Counted from the first letter of the stretch, positions 35,640 to 44,535 are shown. The stretch: 64,000 nucleotides of DNA from Pseudomonas nicosulfuronedens (GCF_005877905.1 NZ_SWDV01000023.1:82013-146012); one strand, 5' to 3'. A program made the numbers and translations. The notes: a model not told the origin generated them from the letters alone.

Positions 35640-36611
35640 TCAGTTGCTTGCCACGTCCGGTTGCCATACCGGCACCGCACGGGCGTCGACGGGCTTGGGC
35701 AGCAGGCCTTCGGCATAGAAGGCGTCGGCGATGCGTTGCTGTTCGTCGAGACCGTCCTTGCGCACCGGCTGCACGTCGTAGCTGCGGCGGGCGTTGGCCT
35801 GCTCGACCGTGGCGACATCGAGGTTGCCCCACAGCGGGCCGAGCACCTTGGCAGCGTCGGTGGGATGCTCCTTCACCCAGCGGCCGGTCTTCTGCAGTTC
35901 GACGAAGACCTGCTTGAACACTTCCGGGTGCGCCTTGGCGTACTCGGTGGACGCCAGGTAGTAGCGCTGGTAGCTGGCCAGGCCCTGGCCATCGGCGAGC
36001 ACGCGGGCGTTCTGCTGGCGCTGGGCGCTGGCGACATAAGGGTCCCAGGTCACCCAGGCATCGATCTTGTGGTTTTCGAAGGCGGCGCGGCCATCGGCCG
36101 GAGTCAGGTACGCCGGCTGGATGTCGGAGAACTTCAGCCCGGCCTTCTGCAGCGCGGCGATCAGCAGGTAATGGCTGCCGGCGGCCTTGGTCACGGCAAT
36201 GCGCTTGCCTTTCAGATCGGCCAGGGACTTGAGCGGCGAATCGTGTGGCACCAGGATCGACTGCGCGGTGGGCGACGGGGTTTCACGGGCAAAGTAGGTC
36301 AGCTGCGCGCCAGCAGCCTGGGCGAAGACGGGCACGGTGTCGGCGACGTCGGCGGAAAGGTCGACGTTGCCCACGTTGAGGGATTCGAGCAGCGGCAGAC
36401 CACTGGGGAATTCATGCCAGGTGACCTTGATGCCCTGCTTGCCCAGTTCGCGCTCCAGGTTGCCCTGGGCCTTGACCACGGTGAGCAGGGTGGAGGACTT
36501 CTGGAAGCCGATGCGCAGGGTCTGTTCGGCCTGCGCGCTGAGGGCGCCGAAGAGGACGACAGAGGCACTCAGGCCGACGGCAAAACGGCGCAGGAATTGA
36601 CTGCGGGACAT
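35640..36611 (-). CDS. SsuA-like aliphatic sulfonate-binding protein
   Basis: A 323-residue periplasmic receptor of the SsuA family. It has a signal peptide (to ALSAQA, about 28), the substrate-anchoring start LRIGFQKSSTLL, the LKGKRIAVTKAAGSHY segment and DAWVTWDPYVA, the SsuA/TauA closure motif. It probably binds an alkanesulfonate or sulfate ester. It is first in the run that continues with tauABCD, so it may share the TauBC permease. An AT-rich region (36715-36770) lies upstream. An in-frame start at 36611 gives the full leader. Confidence 0.9.
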   Translation of the reverse strand: MSRSQFLRRFAVGLSASVVLFGALSAQAEQTLRIGFQKSSTLLTVVKAQGNLERELGKQGIKVTWHEFPSGLPLLESLNVGNVDLSADVADTVPVFAQAAGAQLTYFARETPSPTAQSILVPHDSPLKSLADLKGKRIAVTKAAGSHYLLIAALQKAGLKFSDIQPAYLTPADGRAAFENHKIDAWVTWDPYVASAQRQQNARVLADGQGLASYQRYYLASTEYAKAHPEVFKQVFVELQKTGRWVKEHPTDAAKVLGPLWGNLDVATVEQANARRSYDVQPVRKDGLDEQQRIADAFYAEGLLPKPVDARAVPVWQPDVASN

Positions 36612-36714
36612 GGATACGGCTCCTCGGGTACGGGTTGGCCGCCCGCAGAGCGAGGCGGACCACTGGACGGGTCAGGTGACGCTGGATGAGTCCGGTGGTC
36701 CGGTAGAGCGAAGA

Positions 36715-36770
36715 TTACAGATATAAAAAAACCAAAATAAATAATTTTTAGTTCTTAACTAATACCGGAC
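36715..36770 (-). promoter_or_regulatory. AT-rich promoter region upstream of the SsuA-like/tau genes
   Basis: A run of about 55 bases that is nearly all A and T stands out in an otherwise GC-rich region, 104 bases upstream of the SsuA-like gene. It is a likely UP-element or sulfur-starvation (CysB-type) control region, but no defined CysB site can be confirmed by eye. Confidence 0.4.
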
Positions 36771-36784
36771 GGATTTACCCCCGG

Positions 36785-37681
36785 TCAGTGTGCAGCCCCC
36801 AGCAGCCGGGCCCTCAGGCCTTCCGCACGGAGGCTGGTCTGCACCGCCTCGCGGGCCACCGCCAGGGCCTGGATGGCCAGGTTGGAGAAGTGGCTGCTGC
36901 GGCTGAAGCTCAGCGACGCGCCTGCCGCGATGTCTTCGTCCAGTTGCGCCGCCGCCTGCTCGCTGAGTACCAGCCCCAACCCGAGTAGCCGCGACAACTC
37001 CTGCCCGGGAGGTAGCTCCAGGCGTTGCGTCGCGTGCAGGGCAAGGCCGAGGGCGACATTGGCCTCCAGCAGCAGCGCCAACCCATCGCACAGCAAACGG
37101 CGCGGAGTGATCGCCAATCCCGGCGGCAGAAGGATGTCCTCCGGGTGCAGGCGCAGTTCGTTGCAGTGCGCGCCGGAGCGCAGCACCAGGCCCGCGCGAC
37201 GGGTAGGCAACGCGGCGTAAAGGTAATCGCGGCAGGGCTCGTGCCAGGCACGCAGCACCAGCCAATCGGCGGCTTCAACGGTGAAACCGTCCCACTCGAC
37301 GCCGTTGACGCGGAATCCCCCGCGAACATGCTCGGCTGCCTGGAGGGACGGACCATCACCCAGCGCGCCCCACAGCGGTTCGCGCAGCAGGGTCAGGTTG
37401 AGCAGGCGCTGCACCTGCTCGAGGCTGCCCAGCAGGCTCACCCGGGCCAGTTGCAGGTGGTGCACGGCGAACAGCCGGGCCAGCCCGCCATCGCGCTCGC
37501 AGAGATCCCGCAGGGTCTGCAGGGTGTCGCGCCAGGGACTGCCACTGCCGCCCAACTGGGCCGGCAAGGACAAGCGCAACAGACCGGACTCGCGCAGGGC
37601 ACGGGCCCAGGTACCGGCAGCGCTGGGAATGGGTGGGGCAACCGGCCGGGCCGCGGCCAGCCGGAACGGGGCGACGCTCAT
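36785..37681 (-). CDS. Shortened acyl-CoA-dehydrogenase-like protein
   Basis: A 298-residue protein with a weak overall resemblance to the acyl-CoA dehydrogenase/SfnB/DszC fold: LRLSLPAQLGGSGSPWRDTLQTLRDLCERDGGLARLFAVHHLQL matches the N-terminal helical part in pattern (the key element is LPAQLGGSG), and a helical C-terminus follows. The usual middle-domain motifs are absent or unrecognisable and it is about 80 residues shorter than its neighbour at 39937. It may have lost flavin chemistry. I chose the ATG at 37681, with GAGG before it, over a GTG at 37687. It is the last gene of the sulfonate operon and follows a 184-base gap. Confidence 0.7.
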   Translation of the reverse strand: MSVAPFRLAAARPVAPPIPSAAGTWARALRESGLLRLSLPAQLGGSGSPWRDTLQTLRDLCERDGGLARLFAVHHLQLARVSLLGSLEQVQRLLNLTLLREPLWGALGDGPSLQAAEHVRGGFRVNGVEWDGFTVEAADWLVLRAWHEPCRDYLYAALPTRRAGLVLRSGAHCNELRLHPEDILLPPGLAITPRRLLCDGLALLLEANVALGLALHATQRLELPPGQELSRLLGLGLVLSEQAAAQLDEDIAAGASLSFSRSSHFSNLAIQALAVAREAVQTSLRAEGLRARLLGAAH

Positions 37682-37829
37682 GGACACCTCGGGAAGACGG
37701 GAGGATCAGCGGCCTGGGCGTTGACGCACGGGAAAACTGAAGCGGGAAACGGGGCTCGGGAGGCCCCGTTGCACCGCCGGAGAGACGGCGGCCGGAGCGG
37801 CACTTAGAACCATATCCAAGCACAACTCC

Positions 37830-37845
37830 AAGGTTAAATAACCTT
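37830..37845. promoter_or_regulatory. Perfect inverted repeat upstream of the short acyl-CoA-dehydrogenase-like gene
   Basis: AAGGTTA-AA-TAACCTT has 7-base arms with a two-base centre in a 184-base gap inside the operon. It could be an operator or a weak terminator; no T-run supports the latter on the minus strand. Confidence 0.4.
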
Positions 37846-37865
37846 TTCGCCTTAGCTGAGAACCG

Positions 37866-38828
37866 TCACGGCTGCCGCGCGCCGACTGTAGGCCCCTGCT
37901 CCACCGCGAAGCCGACGGCGAAGGTCGGGGCAACGTCCAGGCGCTGGGGGATCAGCCCGTGGGCCTGATAGAAGTCCGCGGTTTCCTGCTGCTGCGCGAG
38001 GGTTTGCGCATCCAGCGCCTGCCAACGCAGTTGCCGACGCTCGAACTGCAAGCGCGCGGCGTCCTCGGGGAAACCGATGATCTTCGCCAGGCTGCGCGAG
38101 TAGTCATCCAGGTGTTCGTAGGCCCAACGTTGGGCCCCAGCCAGTCGTTGCAGATAGTCCTGCAGCGCGGCTCGCCGGGCCGGATCAGCCAGCGCCTGGT
38201 CAGTCGCGGCGAGGAAGCTGTTGCCCGCCCACAACCCACGACCGTTGGCCAGTACGCGGGCCTTGTCGGCAGTCTCGGCCAGCGCGGTGTAGGGTTCCCA
38301 GGTCGCCCAGGCGTCCACCGAGCCGTTGGCCAGGGCCATCTTCGCGTCCACCGGGCCGAGGAAACGGAACTCCACGTCCTTCTCGCTCAGCCCGGCGGCC
38401 GCCAGCGCCTTGAGCGCGACGAAGTGGCCGATGGAGCCACGCCCGGTGGCGATGCGCTTGCCCTTGAGATCGACGGCCGAACGCAGCGGCGAGTCCTCGC
38501 CGACGATCACTGCCGTGCCGTAGGGATCGGACTTGTCCACCGCGATGGCCTTTACCTGCGCCCCGGCAGCCAGGGCGAACAGCAGCGGCGCATCGCCGAT
38601 GATGCCCGCGTCGACGGCGCCGGCATTGAGCGCCTCGGCCAGGGGCGCGGCGGCGGGAAACTCGAACCACTGGATGTCGTAGTGCAGGTCCTTCAGGGCA
38701 CCGGCCGCTTCCAGTTGGGCGCGCATGTTGCCCTTCTGGTCGGCCAGGCGCAGGGTCACGCGCTCGGCAGCGAAAGCCTGGCCGGCAGCCAGGCCCAGCA
38801 GCAGGAACAGGCTCAGGATCTTGTGCAT
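37866..38828 (-). CDS. Sulfonate ABC transporter substrate-binding protein 2
   Basis: A 320-residue SsuA-family periplasmic receptor. The signal peptide ends at AGQAFA (about 20). Motifs include VDAGIIGDAPLLFALAAGAQ, SAVDLKGKRIATGRGSIGH and DAWATWEPYTALAE. GAGGAG lies seven bases before the ATG at 38828, 10 bases after the stop of the next upstream receptor gene. It is similar in layout to its two neighbours, which points to gene duplication and divergence for different sulfonates. Confidence 0.9.
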   Translation of the reverse strand: MHKILSLFLLLGLAAGQAFAAERVTLRLADQKGNMRAQLEAAGALKDLHYDIQWFEFPAAAPLAEALNAGAVDAGIIGDAPLLFALAAGAQVKAIAVDKSDPYGTAVIVGEDSPLRSAVDLKGKRIATGRGSIGHFVALKALAAAGLSEKDVEFRFLGPVDAKMALANGSVDAWATWEPYTALAETADKARVLANGRGLWAGNSFLAATDQALADPARRAALQDYLQRLAGAQRWAYEHLDDYSRSLAKIIGFPEDAARLQFERRQLRWQALDAQTLAQQQETADFYQAHGLIPQRLDVAPTFAVGFAVEQGPTVGARQP

Positions 38829-38838
38829 GGAAGGCTCC

Positions 38839-39825
38839 TCAGCGCTGGCCGACGGCAAGGTCGGCGGGCAAGGTGCGGGCCACCTCGGCGGCGCCGCGCG
38901 AGAGGCTGAAATCGAAGGCCGGCGAAACATTCAGCGCCTTGGGCAGCACGCCCTCGCCATGGAAGAAATCGGCGGCTTTCTGCAGGGTCGCAGCGATGCG
39001 TTCGTCGAACACGATGGGGCTGATGCGCGCCTCGCCCACCCAACGCCGGGTCACTTCCTGCGGCATGTTCAGGTCCTTGGCCAGCGCGGCGGCGAACGCG
39101 TCCGGATGCTGCAGCGCCCAGACCTGGGCGCGAGCCAGGCGGGTCATCAGGTCGCTGATCGCCTCCTGCTTGGCGGCGATCGCGGCGTCGCTGGCCAGTG
39201 CGTAGGAATAGCCGGTCATGATGCCGTCACCGTTGTCGATCACCCGCGCACCGTCCAGCAGCACGGCACTGGAGGTGTAGGGCTCCCAGGGCACCCAGGC
39301 ATCCACCGAGCCGCGCACCAGGGCGGCGCGGCCGTCCACCGGGCCGAGGAAGGAGAAGGTCACGTCTTCCGGCTTGAGCCCGGCACGACGCAGCGCGCCG
39401 AGGGCCATGAAGTGCCCCCAGCCGCCGCGGTTGACGGCGATGCGCTTGCCCTTGAGGTCGGCCACCGAGTGGATCGGCGAATCCTTGCCCACCACCAGCG
39501 CCACCGTCGCCGGGTTGAAGTGCCAGGCGCCCACCGCCTTGAGCGGAGCGCCGGCGGCGTACACGAAGAGGAATGGAATATCGCCGGTGAAGCCGATATC
39601 CAGGGCGCCGGCGTTCAGCGCCTCGAGGACCGGAGCACCGGAGGGAAAGGCCGACAGCTCCAGCTTGTACGGCAGGTTCTCCAGTTCGCCGGAGGCGCGC
39701 AGCGAGGCATAGCGGTCGCCCTTCACATCTCCCAGGCGCAGAGTGAGGGGTTCGGCGGCGCTGGCGGCGCCGGCCAGCAAGGTCGCGGCCAGCATGCCGG
39801 CGAGGACACGCAAGGTTCGTTTCAT
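38839..39825 (-). CDS. Sulfonate ABC transporter substrate-binding protein 3
   Basis: A 328-residue SsuA-family periplasmic receptor with a signal peptide ending at AGAASA (about 23), LDIGFTGDIPFLFVYAAGAP, VADLKGKRIAVNRGGWGHFM and DAWVPWEPYTSSAV. I chose the ATG at 39825, preceded by GGAG, over a TTG two codons upstream. It is 10 bases from the next receptor gene and probably co-translated with it. Confidence 0.9.
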   Translation of the reverse strand: MKRTLRVLAGMLAATLLAGAASAAEPLTLRLGDVKGDRYASLRASGELENLPYKLELSAFPSGAPVLEALNAGALDIGFTGDIPFLFVYAAGAPLKAVGAWHFNPATVALVVGKDSPIHSVADLKGKRIAVNRGGWGHFMALGALRRAGLKPEDVTFSFLGPVDGRAALVRGSVDAWVPWEPYTSSAVLLDGARVIDNGDGIMTGYSYALASDAAIAAKQEAISDLMTRLARAQVWALQHPDAFAAALAKDLNMPQEVTRRWVGEARISPIVFDERIAATLQKAADFFHGEGVLPKALNVSPAFDFSLSRGAAEVARTLPADLAVGQR

Positions 39826-39936
39826 GGGCAATCTCCACAGGGCTGCGAACGCAAGCCAAGGTTGTGTCTTGGGGCTATCCGTTCCGCCGGTGCGGTCGCC
39901 GATATGGCCGTTTCTTCAATTCGGTGATGGGGGGAG

Positions 39937-41085
39937 TCAGGCGCTCAAGGCAGCCCTCCCCGCCGCGATCCAGACGCTGTCCTTCTGTGGGGTGTGGACA
40001 CGTCCGCACAGCACATCGCGGTAATGCCGCTGCAACGGGTTGTGGCGGCTGAGGCCGTGGTTGCCGGTCAGTTCCAGGGCCTTCTCGACCACCGCGATGG
40101 CGTTGTCGGTGACGGACACCTTGATCAGCCCGGACTCGCTGGCGCTGAGCCAGTCGCGGCAGGCCGCATCGAGCAACAGACGATTCTGCAGCAACAGCTG
40201 GTCGATGCCGCCGACGGCTTCCTGCACCCGTGGCAGGCTCGCCAGCGGCGAACCGAGGCTGGCTGGTACCCGCTCGCGCAACCACTGCACGAGCCAGTCC
40301 CGAGCCGCATGGGCAACACCGTCGTACAAGGCCCCGAGCAGCGCCGCGCTGGCCTGGGCGAAGTCACGGGCGACCGCCTCGTCCGGCGCCGGCGGCTGGT
40401 CATGGGGATACAGGCCGACGGCATGCTGCAGCGGCACCGGCACGTCCTCGAAGATCACTTCATGGCTACCGGTGGCGCGCATGCCCAGGTGATCCCAGCT
40501 TTCCACGATGCGGATGCCGGGGCTGTCGCGGCGCACCAGCCAACTGCCCACGCGCGGCGTCGGCTCGTCGCTGCGCGCCCACACCGCCAGCCAGGTCAGC
40601 CCAGGGATGCCGGTGGTGTAGAGCTTGTGGCCGGACAGGCGCCAACCGTCGCCCACCCGCCGGGCAACGGTCTGCGGGAGGCCGCCGCGCGCCGGTGAAC
40701 CGAGCTCCGGTTCGACCCGCAGACTGTTGATCAGCGCGCCCTGCTCCAGCGCTTCGTGGGCCACCCGCTGCTTGAGTGCCTCGGGCCACGCGGGGTTGTC
40801 CGCCAGCCGACGCAGGTGCAGGTACTGCATGCACAGCACCAGGGCAGTGGAGGGTTCGCCACGGGCCACCGCGCCGACCGCCTGGCGCAGCTCGCCCAGG
40901 CTCGCGCCGGGGCCGCCCAGCGCGGGCGGCAGCGCCAGCCCCAGCAGGCCGTGCTGCTGCAGCAGGGCCAGGTTGGCGTGGGGGAACTCGCCGCTGCGGT
41001 CCAGGGCATCGGCGCCTTCAGCCAATTTCCGGGTCACCTCCGGCAATTGGCCGAGGGCCACGGGAAGACTCTGCAGGACCGTCAT
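39937..41085 (-). CDS. Acyl-CoA-dehydrogenase-family flavoprotein (SfnB/DszC-like)
   Basis: A 382-residue protein of the acyl-CoA dehydrogenase superfamily, probably a reduced-flavin-dependent enzyme of organosulfur metabolism as in SfnB or DszC-type proteins. It shows SGHKLYTTGIPGLTWLAVWA and the central-domain motif ESWDHLGMRATGSHEVIFEDVPVP (key part HLGMRATGS), then a helical C-terminal domain with ELTGNHGLSRHNPLQRHYRDV. The ATG at 41085 lies four bases after the stop of the LLM monooxygenase gene, and a GTG 18 bases upstream overlaps it. Its substrate is unknown. Confidence 0.85.
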   Translation of the reverse strand: MTVLQSLPVALGQLPEVTRKLAEGADALDRSGEFPHANLALLQQHGLLGLALPPALGGPGASLGELRQAVGAVARGEPSTALVLCMQYLHLRRLADNPAWPEALKQRVAHEALEQGALINSLRVEPELGSPARGGLPQTVARRVGDGWRLSGHKLYTTGIPGLTWLAVWARSDEPTPRVGSWLVRRDSPGIRIVESWDHLGMRATGSHEVIFEDVPVPLQHAVGLYPHDQPPAPDEAVARDFAQASAALLGALYDGVAHAARDWLVQWLRERVPASLGSPLASLPRVQEAVGGIDQLLLQNRLLLDAACRDWLSASESGLIKVSVTDNAIAVVEKALELTGNHGLSRHNPLQRHYRDVLCGRVHTPQKDSVWIAAGRAALSA

Positions 41086-41089
41086 CGGA

Positions 41090-42172
41090 TCAGGCCGTGG
41101 CACGCCGGCGCTCGCGCTCGGCGACCTTGGCGCGGGTCAGGGGGATCAGCTCGCGGCCGAACTCCACGGCATCGTTCAGCGGATCGAAGCCACGGATGAG
41201 GATGTTGCGCACGCCCAGGTCGTAATACGCCAGCAACGCATCGGCGACCTGCTCGGGGGTGCCCACCAGGGCGGTGGAGTTGTGCCCGCCGCCGACCAGC
41301 TTGGCAATGCCGGTCCATAGGCGCTCGTCGACCCGGTCGCCCTGCTCCACCGCCCTGAGCAGACGCTGCGCACCCACGCTCTGCGGCTTGCCCTTGGGGA
41401 AGCCGGCCTCGCCCAGGCGCTCGCCAGCGGTGGCGCGGATTGCCTCGGCCTTCGCCCAGGCCTCCTCTTCGGTACGACCGAGAATGGGCCGGAATGACAG
41501 GCTGAACTCCACTTCGCGGCCATTCAGGCGCGCCTGCTCGCGCACGGCGGCGATGGTTTCAGCGGCCTGGGCCAGCGGCTCGCCCCAGAGCATGAACACG
41601 TCGGCCTGTTTGCCGGCGACCTTCAGCGCCGCCTCCGAAGAGCCGCCGAAGTACACCGGGATGTGCGGTTTCTGCTGCGGGCGGATGGCCGCGAAGGCCT
41701 GTTCCACCCGGTAATGCGCGCCGTGGAAATCGAAGGGCTTGTCAGCGGTCCAGGTGCGTTTGAGCACCTCGATGAACTCTTCGCTGCGGGCGTAGCGCTG
41801 GTCGTGGTCGAGGTAGTCGCCGTCCTTGCGCTGATCGGCATCGCTGCCGCCGCTGATGATGTGCACCGCCAGGCGACCGTCGAGCAGGTGCTCGAGGGTC
41901 GCCAGCTTGCGCGCGGCCAGGGTCGGCGCGACAAAACCGGGGCGGTGCGCCAGCAGGAAATGGATCTTCGAGGTGGCGAGGCCGGCCGTCGCGGCGACCA
42001 GGAAACCGTCTGGCTGATCCGACCAGTAGCCCACCAGGATGCGGTCGAAACCGGCTTCCTCGTGGGCGCGGGCGAAGGCGGCAATGTACTGCTTGTCGAG
42101 GATCGGCCCTGCCGGGGCGATGGTCTCCGAGGCCAGGCGATGGCCGATCATGCCGAGGAACTGGATGCTCAT
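41090..42172 (-). CDS. LLM-class FMN-dependent sulfonate monooxygenase (SsuD-like) 1
   Basis: A 360-residue member of the bacterial luciferase-like family that uses FMNH2 and oxygen to cleave C-S bonds of alkanesulfonates. Signature stretches are FARAHEEAGFDRILVGYWS, LAHRPGFVAPTLAARKLATLE, the VHIISGGSDADQRKDGDYLDHDQRYARSEEF core (key part GDYLDHDQRY) and HIPVYFGGSSEAAL. A separate flavin reductase is needed but none is encoded nearby. It is 27 bases from the upstream receptor gene. A paralogue lies at 43156. Confidence 0.9.
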   Translation of the reverse strand: MSIQFLGMIGHRLASETIAPAGPILDKQYIAAFARAHEEAGFDRILVGYWSDQPDGFLVAATAGLATSKIHFLLAHRPGFVAPTLAARKLATLEHLLDGRLAVHIISGGSDADQRKDGDYLDHDQRYARSEEFIEVLKRTWTADKPFDFHGAHYRVEQAFAAIRPQQKPHIPVYFGGSSEAALKVAGKQADVFMLWGEPLAQAAETIAAVREQARLNGREVEFSLSFRPILGRTEEEAWAKAEAIRATAGERLGEAGFPKGKPQSVGAQRLLRAVEQGDRVDERLWTGIAKLVGGGHNSTALVGTPEQVADALLAYYDLGVRNILIRGFDPLNDAVEFGRELIPLTRAKVAERERRRATA

Positions 42173-42199
42173 GGGGGCGCTCCGTGCTCAGTCAGTGAC

Positions 42200-43144
42200 T
42201 CAGTGGAAGGAAGTGGCGAAGGAGGTATCGATCACGCTGGAGGTGTCGAAGGCCTTGGGCAGCGCGCCGGTCTGCAGCAGGAAGTCGGCGGTGCCCTGGT
42301 AATCGGCGGCGGCCTGCGGGTCCACCGGGCCGACGCTCATGGCGGCCTGGCCGATCCAGTGGCGCGACACCGACTGGTCGAGGTTGGCCTTCTTCGCCCA
42401 GAGGTCGGCGTACTGCTCCTTGTGTGCCTCGACCCAGGTGCGGGCCTTCTGCAGGCGACCGAGGAAGTCGGCGATCTGTGCGCGCTTGGGATCGATGGAG
42501 TTGGCGTTGGCGGCAATGCTCGACAGCCCCGGCATCAGGTCGCGGGCGGTGAGGATCGGACGCGCGCCGGAAAACACGATCTGCTGCGAGATGTAGGGCT
42601 CCCACACCGGGAAGGCGTCAATGCTGCCGCGCGGCAGCGCCGCGGCGGCGTCGATGGGCATCAGCTTGACGAACTCCACGTAGTCGCTGGGCAGGCCGGC
42701 CTTCTCCAGCGCGCGCAGGGTCAGTTGCTGGCTCCAGGCGCCGGGCCAGTAGGCGACCTTCTTGCCCTTGAGGTCGGCGATGGTCTTCACCGGCGAATCC
42801 TTGGGCACCAGCAACGCGATGGTGTCGGGGTTCTGCCGGGAAATACCGATCAGCTTCACCGGCGCGCCCTTGGCGGCGAGGAAGATGAAGCCCGAGTCGC
42901 CCAGGAAGCCCAGGTCCAGCGCTCCGGCCTGCAGGCCTTCAGCGACCGGCGCGGCAGACTGGAAGTGCTTCCAGTCAACGGTGTAAGGCGCACCCTCGAG
43001 AACACCGGAGGCCTCCATGGAAGCCCGCACGTTGTAGTAGTTCTGGTCGCCCACCCGCAGGGTCGGCAGGTCGGCGGCCTGGGCCAGCGGAGCCCCCAGG
43101 ATCAGCGCGGCAAGGGTCGCACGCAGGCGTTGCTTCAGGTTCAT
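42200..43144 (-). CDS. Sulfonate ABC transporter substrate-binding protein 4
   Basis: A 314-residue SsuA-family periplasmic receptor with a signal peptide ending at APLAQA (about 24). It shows LDLGFLGDSGFIFLAAKGAP, TIADLKGKKVAYWPGAWSQQ and the closure motif in the variant form DAFPVWEPYISQQ. GAGGAG precedes the ATG at 43144; the GTG-like start five codons upstream is less likely. The variant DAF instead of DAW suggests a different ligand from the two receptors further downstream. Confidence 0.9.
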   Translation of the reverse strand: MNLKQRLRATLAALILGAPLAQAADLPTLRVGDQNYYNVRASMEASGVLEGAPYTVDWKHFQSAAPVAEGLQAGALDLGFLGDSGFIFLAAKGAPVKLIGISRQNPDTIALLVPKDSPVKTIADLKGKKVAYWPGAWSQQLTLRALEKAGLPSDYVEFVKLMPIDAAAALPRGSIDAFPVWEPYISQQIVFSGARPILTARDLMPGLSSIAANANSIDPKRAQIADFLGRLQKARTWVEAHKEQYADLWAKKANLDQSVSRHWIGQAAMSVGPVDPQAAADYQGTADFLLQTGALPKAFDTSSVIDTSFATSFH

Positions 43145-43155
43145 CGAACAGCTCC

Positions 43156-44244
43156 TCAACCGGCATGCCGCAGTTGCGGCAGGCGGGCGATATGGTCATG
43201 GATGGCGGGAATCAGGCTCTGGCCGTAGCGCACGGCATCGCCGAGCGGATCGAAGCCACGGATCAGGAAGGTGGAAGCGCCCAGGCGGTAGTACTCGCCC
43301 AACGCGGCGGCAACCTGTTCGTGAGTGCCGACCAGGGCCGTGGAGTTCCAGCGCGCGCCGGTCAGCCGGGCCACGCCAGTCCACAGGCGGGTATCGAGCA
43401 CCTCGCCCTGCTGCGCGGCGGCCAGCAGGCGCTGCGAGCCGACGTTCTCCGGTTGATGGTCATTGAGCGGCAGGCCCAGGCGGGTACGGTTCTCGCGGAC
43501 CTGTTCGAGCACCTCGGCAGCGCGCTTCCAGGCCGCCTCCTCGGTGTCCGCGACGATCGGCCGGAACGACACCGAGAAGCGCGGATCGCGCCCCTGGGCA
43601 TTGGCCGCGGCGCGCACGCGGCGGATGTGCCCGTCAACGGCAGCCAGTGGCTCGCCCCAGAGCATGTAGGTGTCGGCGTGCTTCGCCGCGACCTCGATGG
43701 CAGCCTCGGAGGAGCCGCTGAAGTAGATCGGGATATGGGGTTTCTGCTGCGGTCGCACGGCCGGCGAAGCCCCCTGGAAGCGATAGAACTCGCCGTCGAA
43801 ATCCACCGGGCCGCTGGCGGTCCAGATGTCCCGCAGGGCCTGCAGGTATTCATCGGTACGGGCGTAGCGGCGGTCGTGGTCGAGGTAGTCGCCGTCGCGG
43901 GCGAGGTCTTCATCGTTGCCGCCGCTGACCACGTTGAGGGCCAGGCGGCCTTCGCTGAACTGGTCGAGGGTAGCGAGCTGGCGCGCGGCCAGGGGCGGGG
44001 CGATCACGCCCGGCCGATAGGCCAGCAGGATGCCCAGCCGGCGCGTGGCGGCGGCGACGAAAGAACTGACCACCGCACCCTCGGCGGCATTGCTGAAATA
44101 GCCCACCAGCACGCGGTCGAAGCCGGCGTCCTCATGAGCCTGGGCGAAGCGCCGGACGAACCCGGTATCCACCGCCTCCCCCAGCGGCTGGTCCACCTCG
44201 GAACTCGGGGTGGCGGTGATCATGCCGAGAATTTCCACGCTCAC
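43156..44244 (-). CDS. LLM-class FMN-dependent sulfonate monooxygenase (SsuD-like) 2
   Basis: A 362-residue luciferase-like monooxygenase and close paralogue of the protein at 41090-42172: AQAHEDAGFDRVLVGYFS, RDGDYLDHDRRYARTDEYL and HIPIYFSGSSEAA correspond segment by segment. It should release sulfite from an alkanesulfonate using FMNH2. It starts with GTG at 44244, preceded by GAGG, and heads the operon that runs to 36785. The candidate LysR operator lies 131-155 bases upstream. Confidence 0.9.
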   Translation of the reverse strand: MSVEILGMITATPSSEVDQPLGEAVDTGFVRRFAQAHEDAGFDRVLVGYFSNAAEGAVVSSFVAAATRRLGILLAYRPGVIAPPLAARQLATLDQFSEGRLALNVVSGGNDEDLARDGDYLDHDRRYARTDEYLQALRDIWTASGPVDFDGEFYRFQGASPAVRPQQKPHIPIYFSGSSEAAIEVAAKHADTYMLWGEPLAAVDGHIRRVRAAANAQGRDPRFSVSFRPIVADTEEAAWKRAAEVLEQVRENRTRLGLPLNDHQPENVGSQRLLAAAQQGEVLDTRLWTGVARLTGARWNSTALVGTHEQVAAALGEYYRLGASTFLIRGFDPLGDAVRYGQSLIPAIHDHIARLPQLRHAG

Positions 44245-44374
44245 TGTGTTGCCCTCGCCTGGGCCGCTGCATAAGGTCGGCGGCTTTCGTTATAAGAAAA
44301 ACATCGGATTCGACGTTGTTCTTAGAAGCTATAGGCAAGCACTTCATGATGGAAATTCATTTTTGTCATATCCT

Positions 44375-44399
44375 AATATGCTAATTGCGCATATTCAGG
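44375..44399 (-). promoter_or_regulatory. Candidate LysR-type operator of the sulfonate operon
   Basis: AATATGC-N7-GCATATT has perfect 7-base arms (44375-44381 and 44389-44395), flanked by CCT and CAGG that extend the symmetry with a one-base offset. It contains a T-N11-A core typical of LysR regulators. Related half-sites, GCATATT (45475-45481) and GCATTTCAGG (45498-45507), occur in the lysR/dioxygenase divergent promoter, so the adjacent LysR protein may control both. Confidence 0.55.
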
Positions 44400-44510
44400 T
44401 ATGACCAAGTTGCGCGGCGTGCTTCCGCCTTTCGCAGGATCGGGGGGACGCCTATCCCTTGCTCACAAACAGGCCGATACGCGCACATCCGTTGGTGACG
44501 GAGTGCAGCG

Positions 44511-44535
44511 GTTCGCGAGCAAGCTCGCTCCTACA
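44511..44535. repeat. Single REP element
   Basis: GTTCGCGAGCAAGCTCGCTC followed by CTACA is one orientation of the common REP sequence. It stands alone just beyond the lysR stop codon. Confidence 0.85.
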
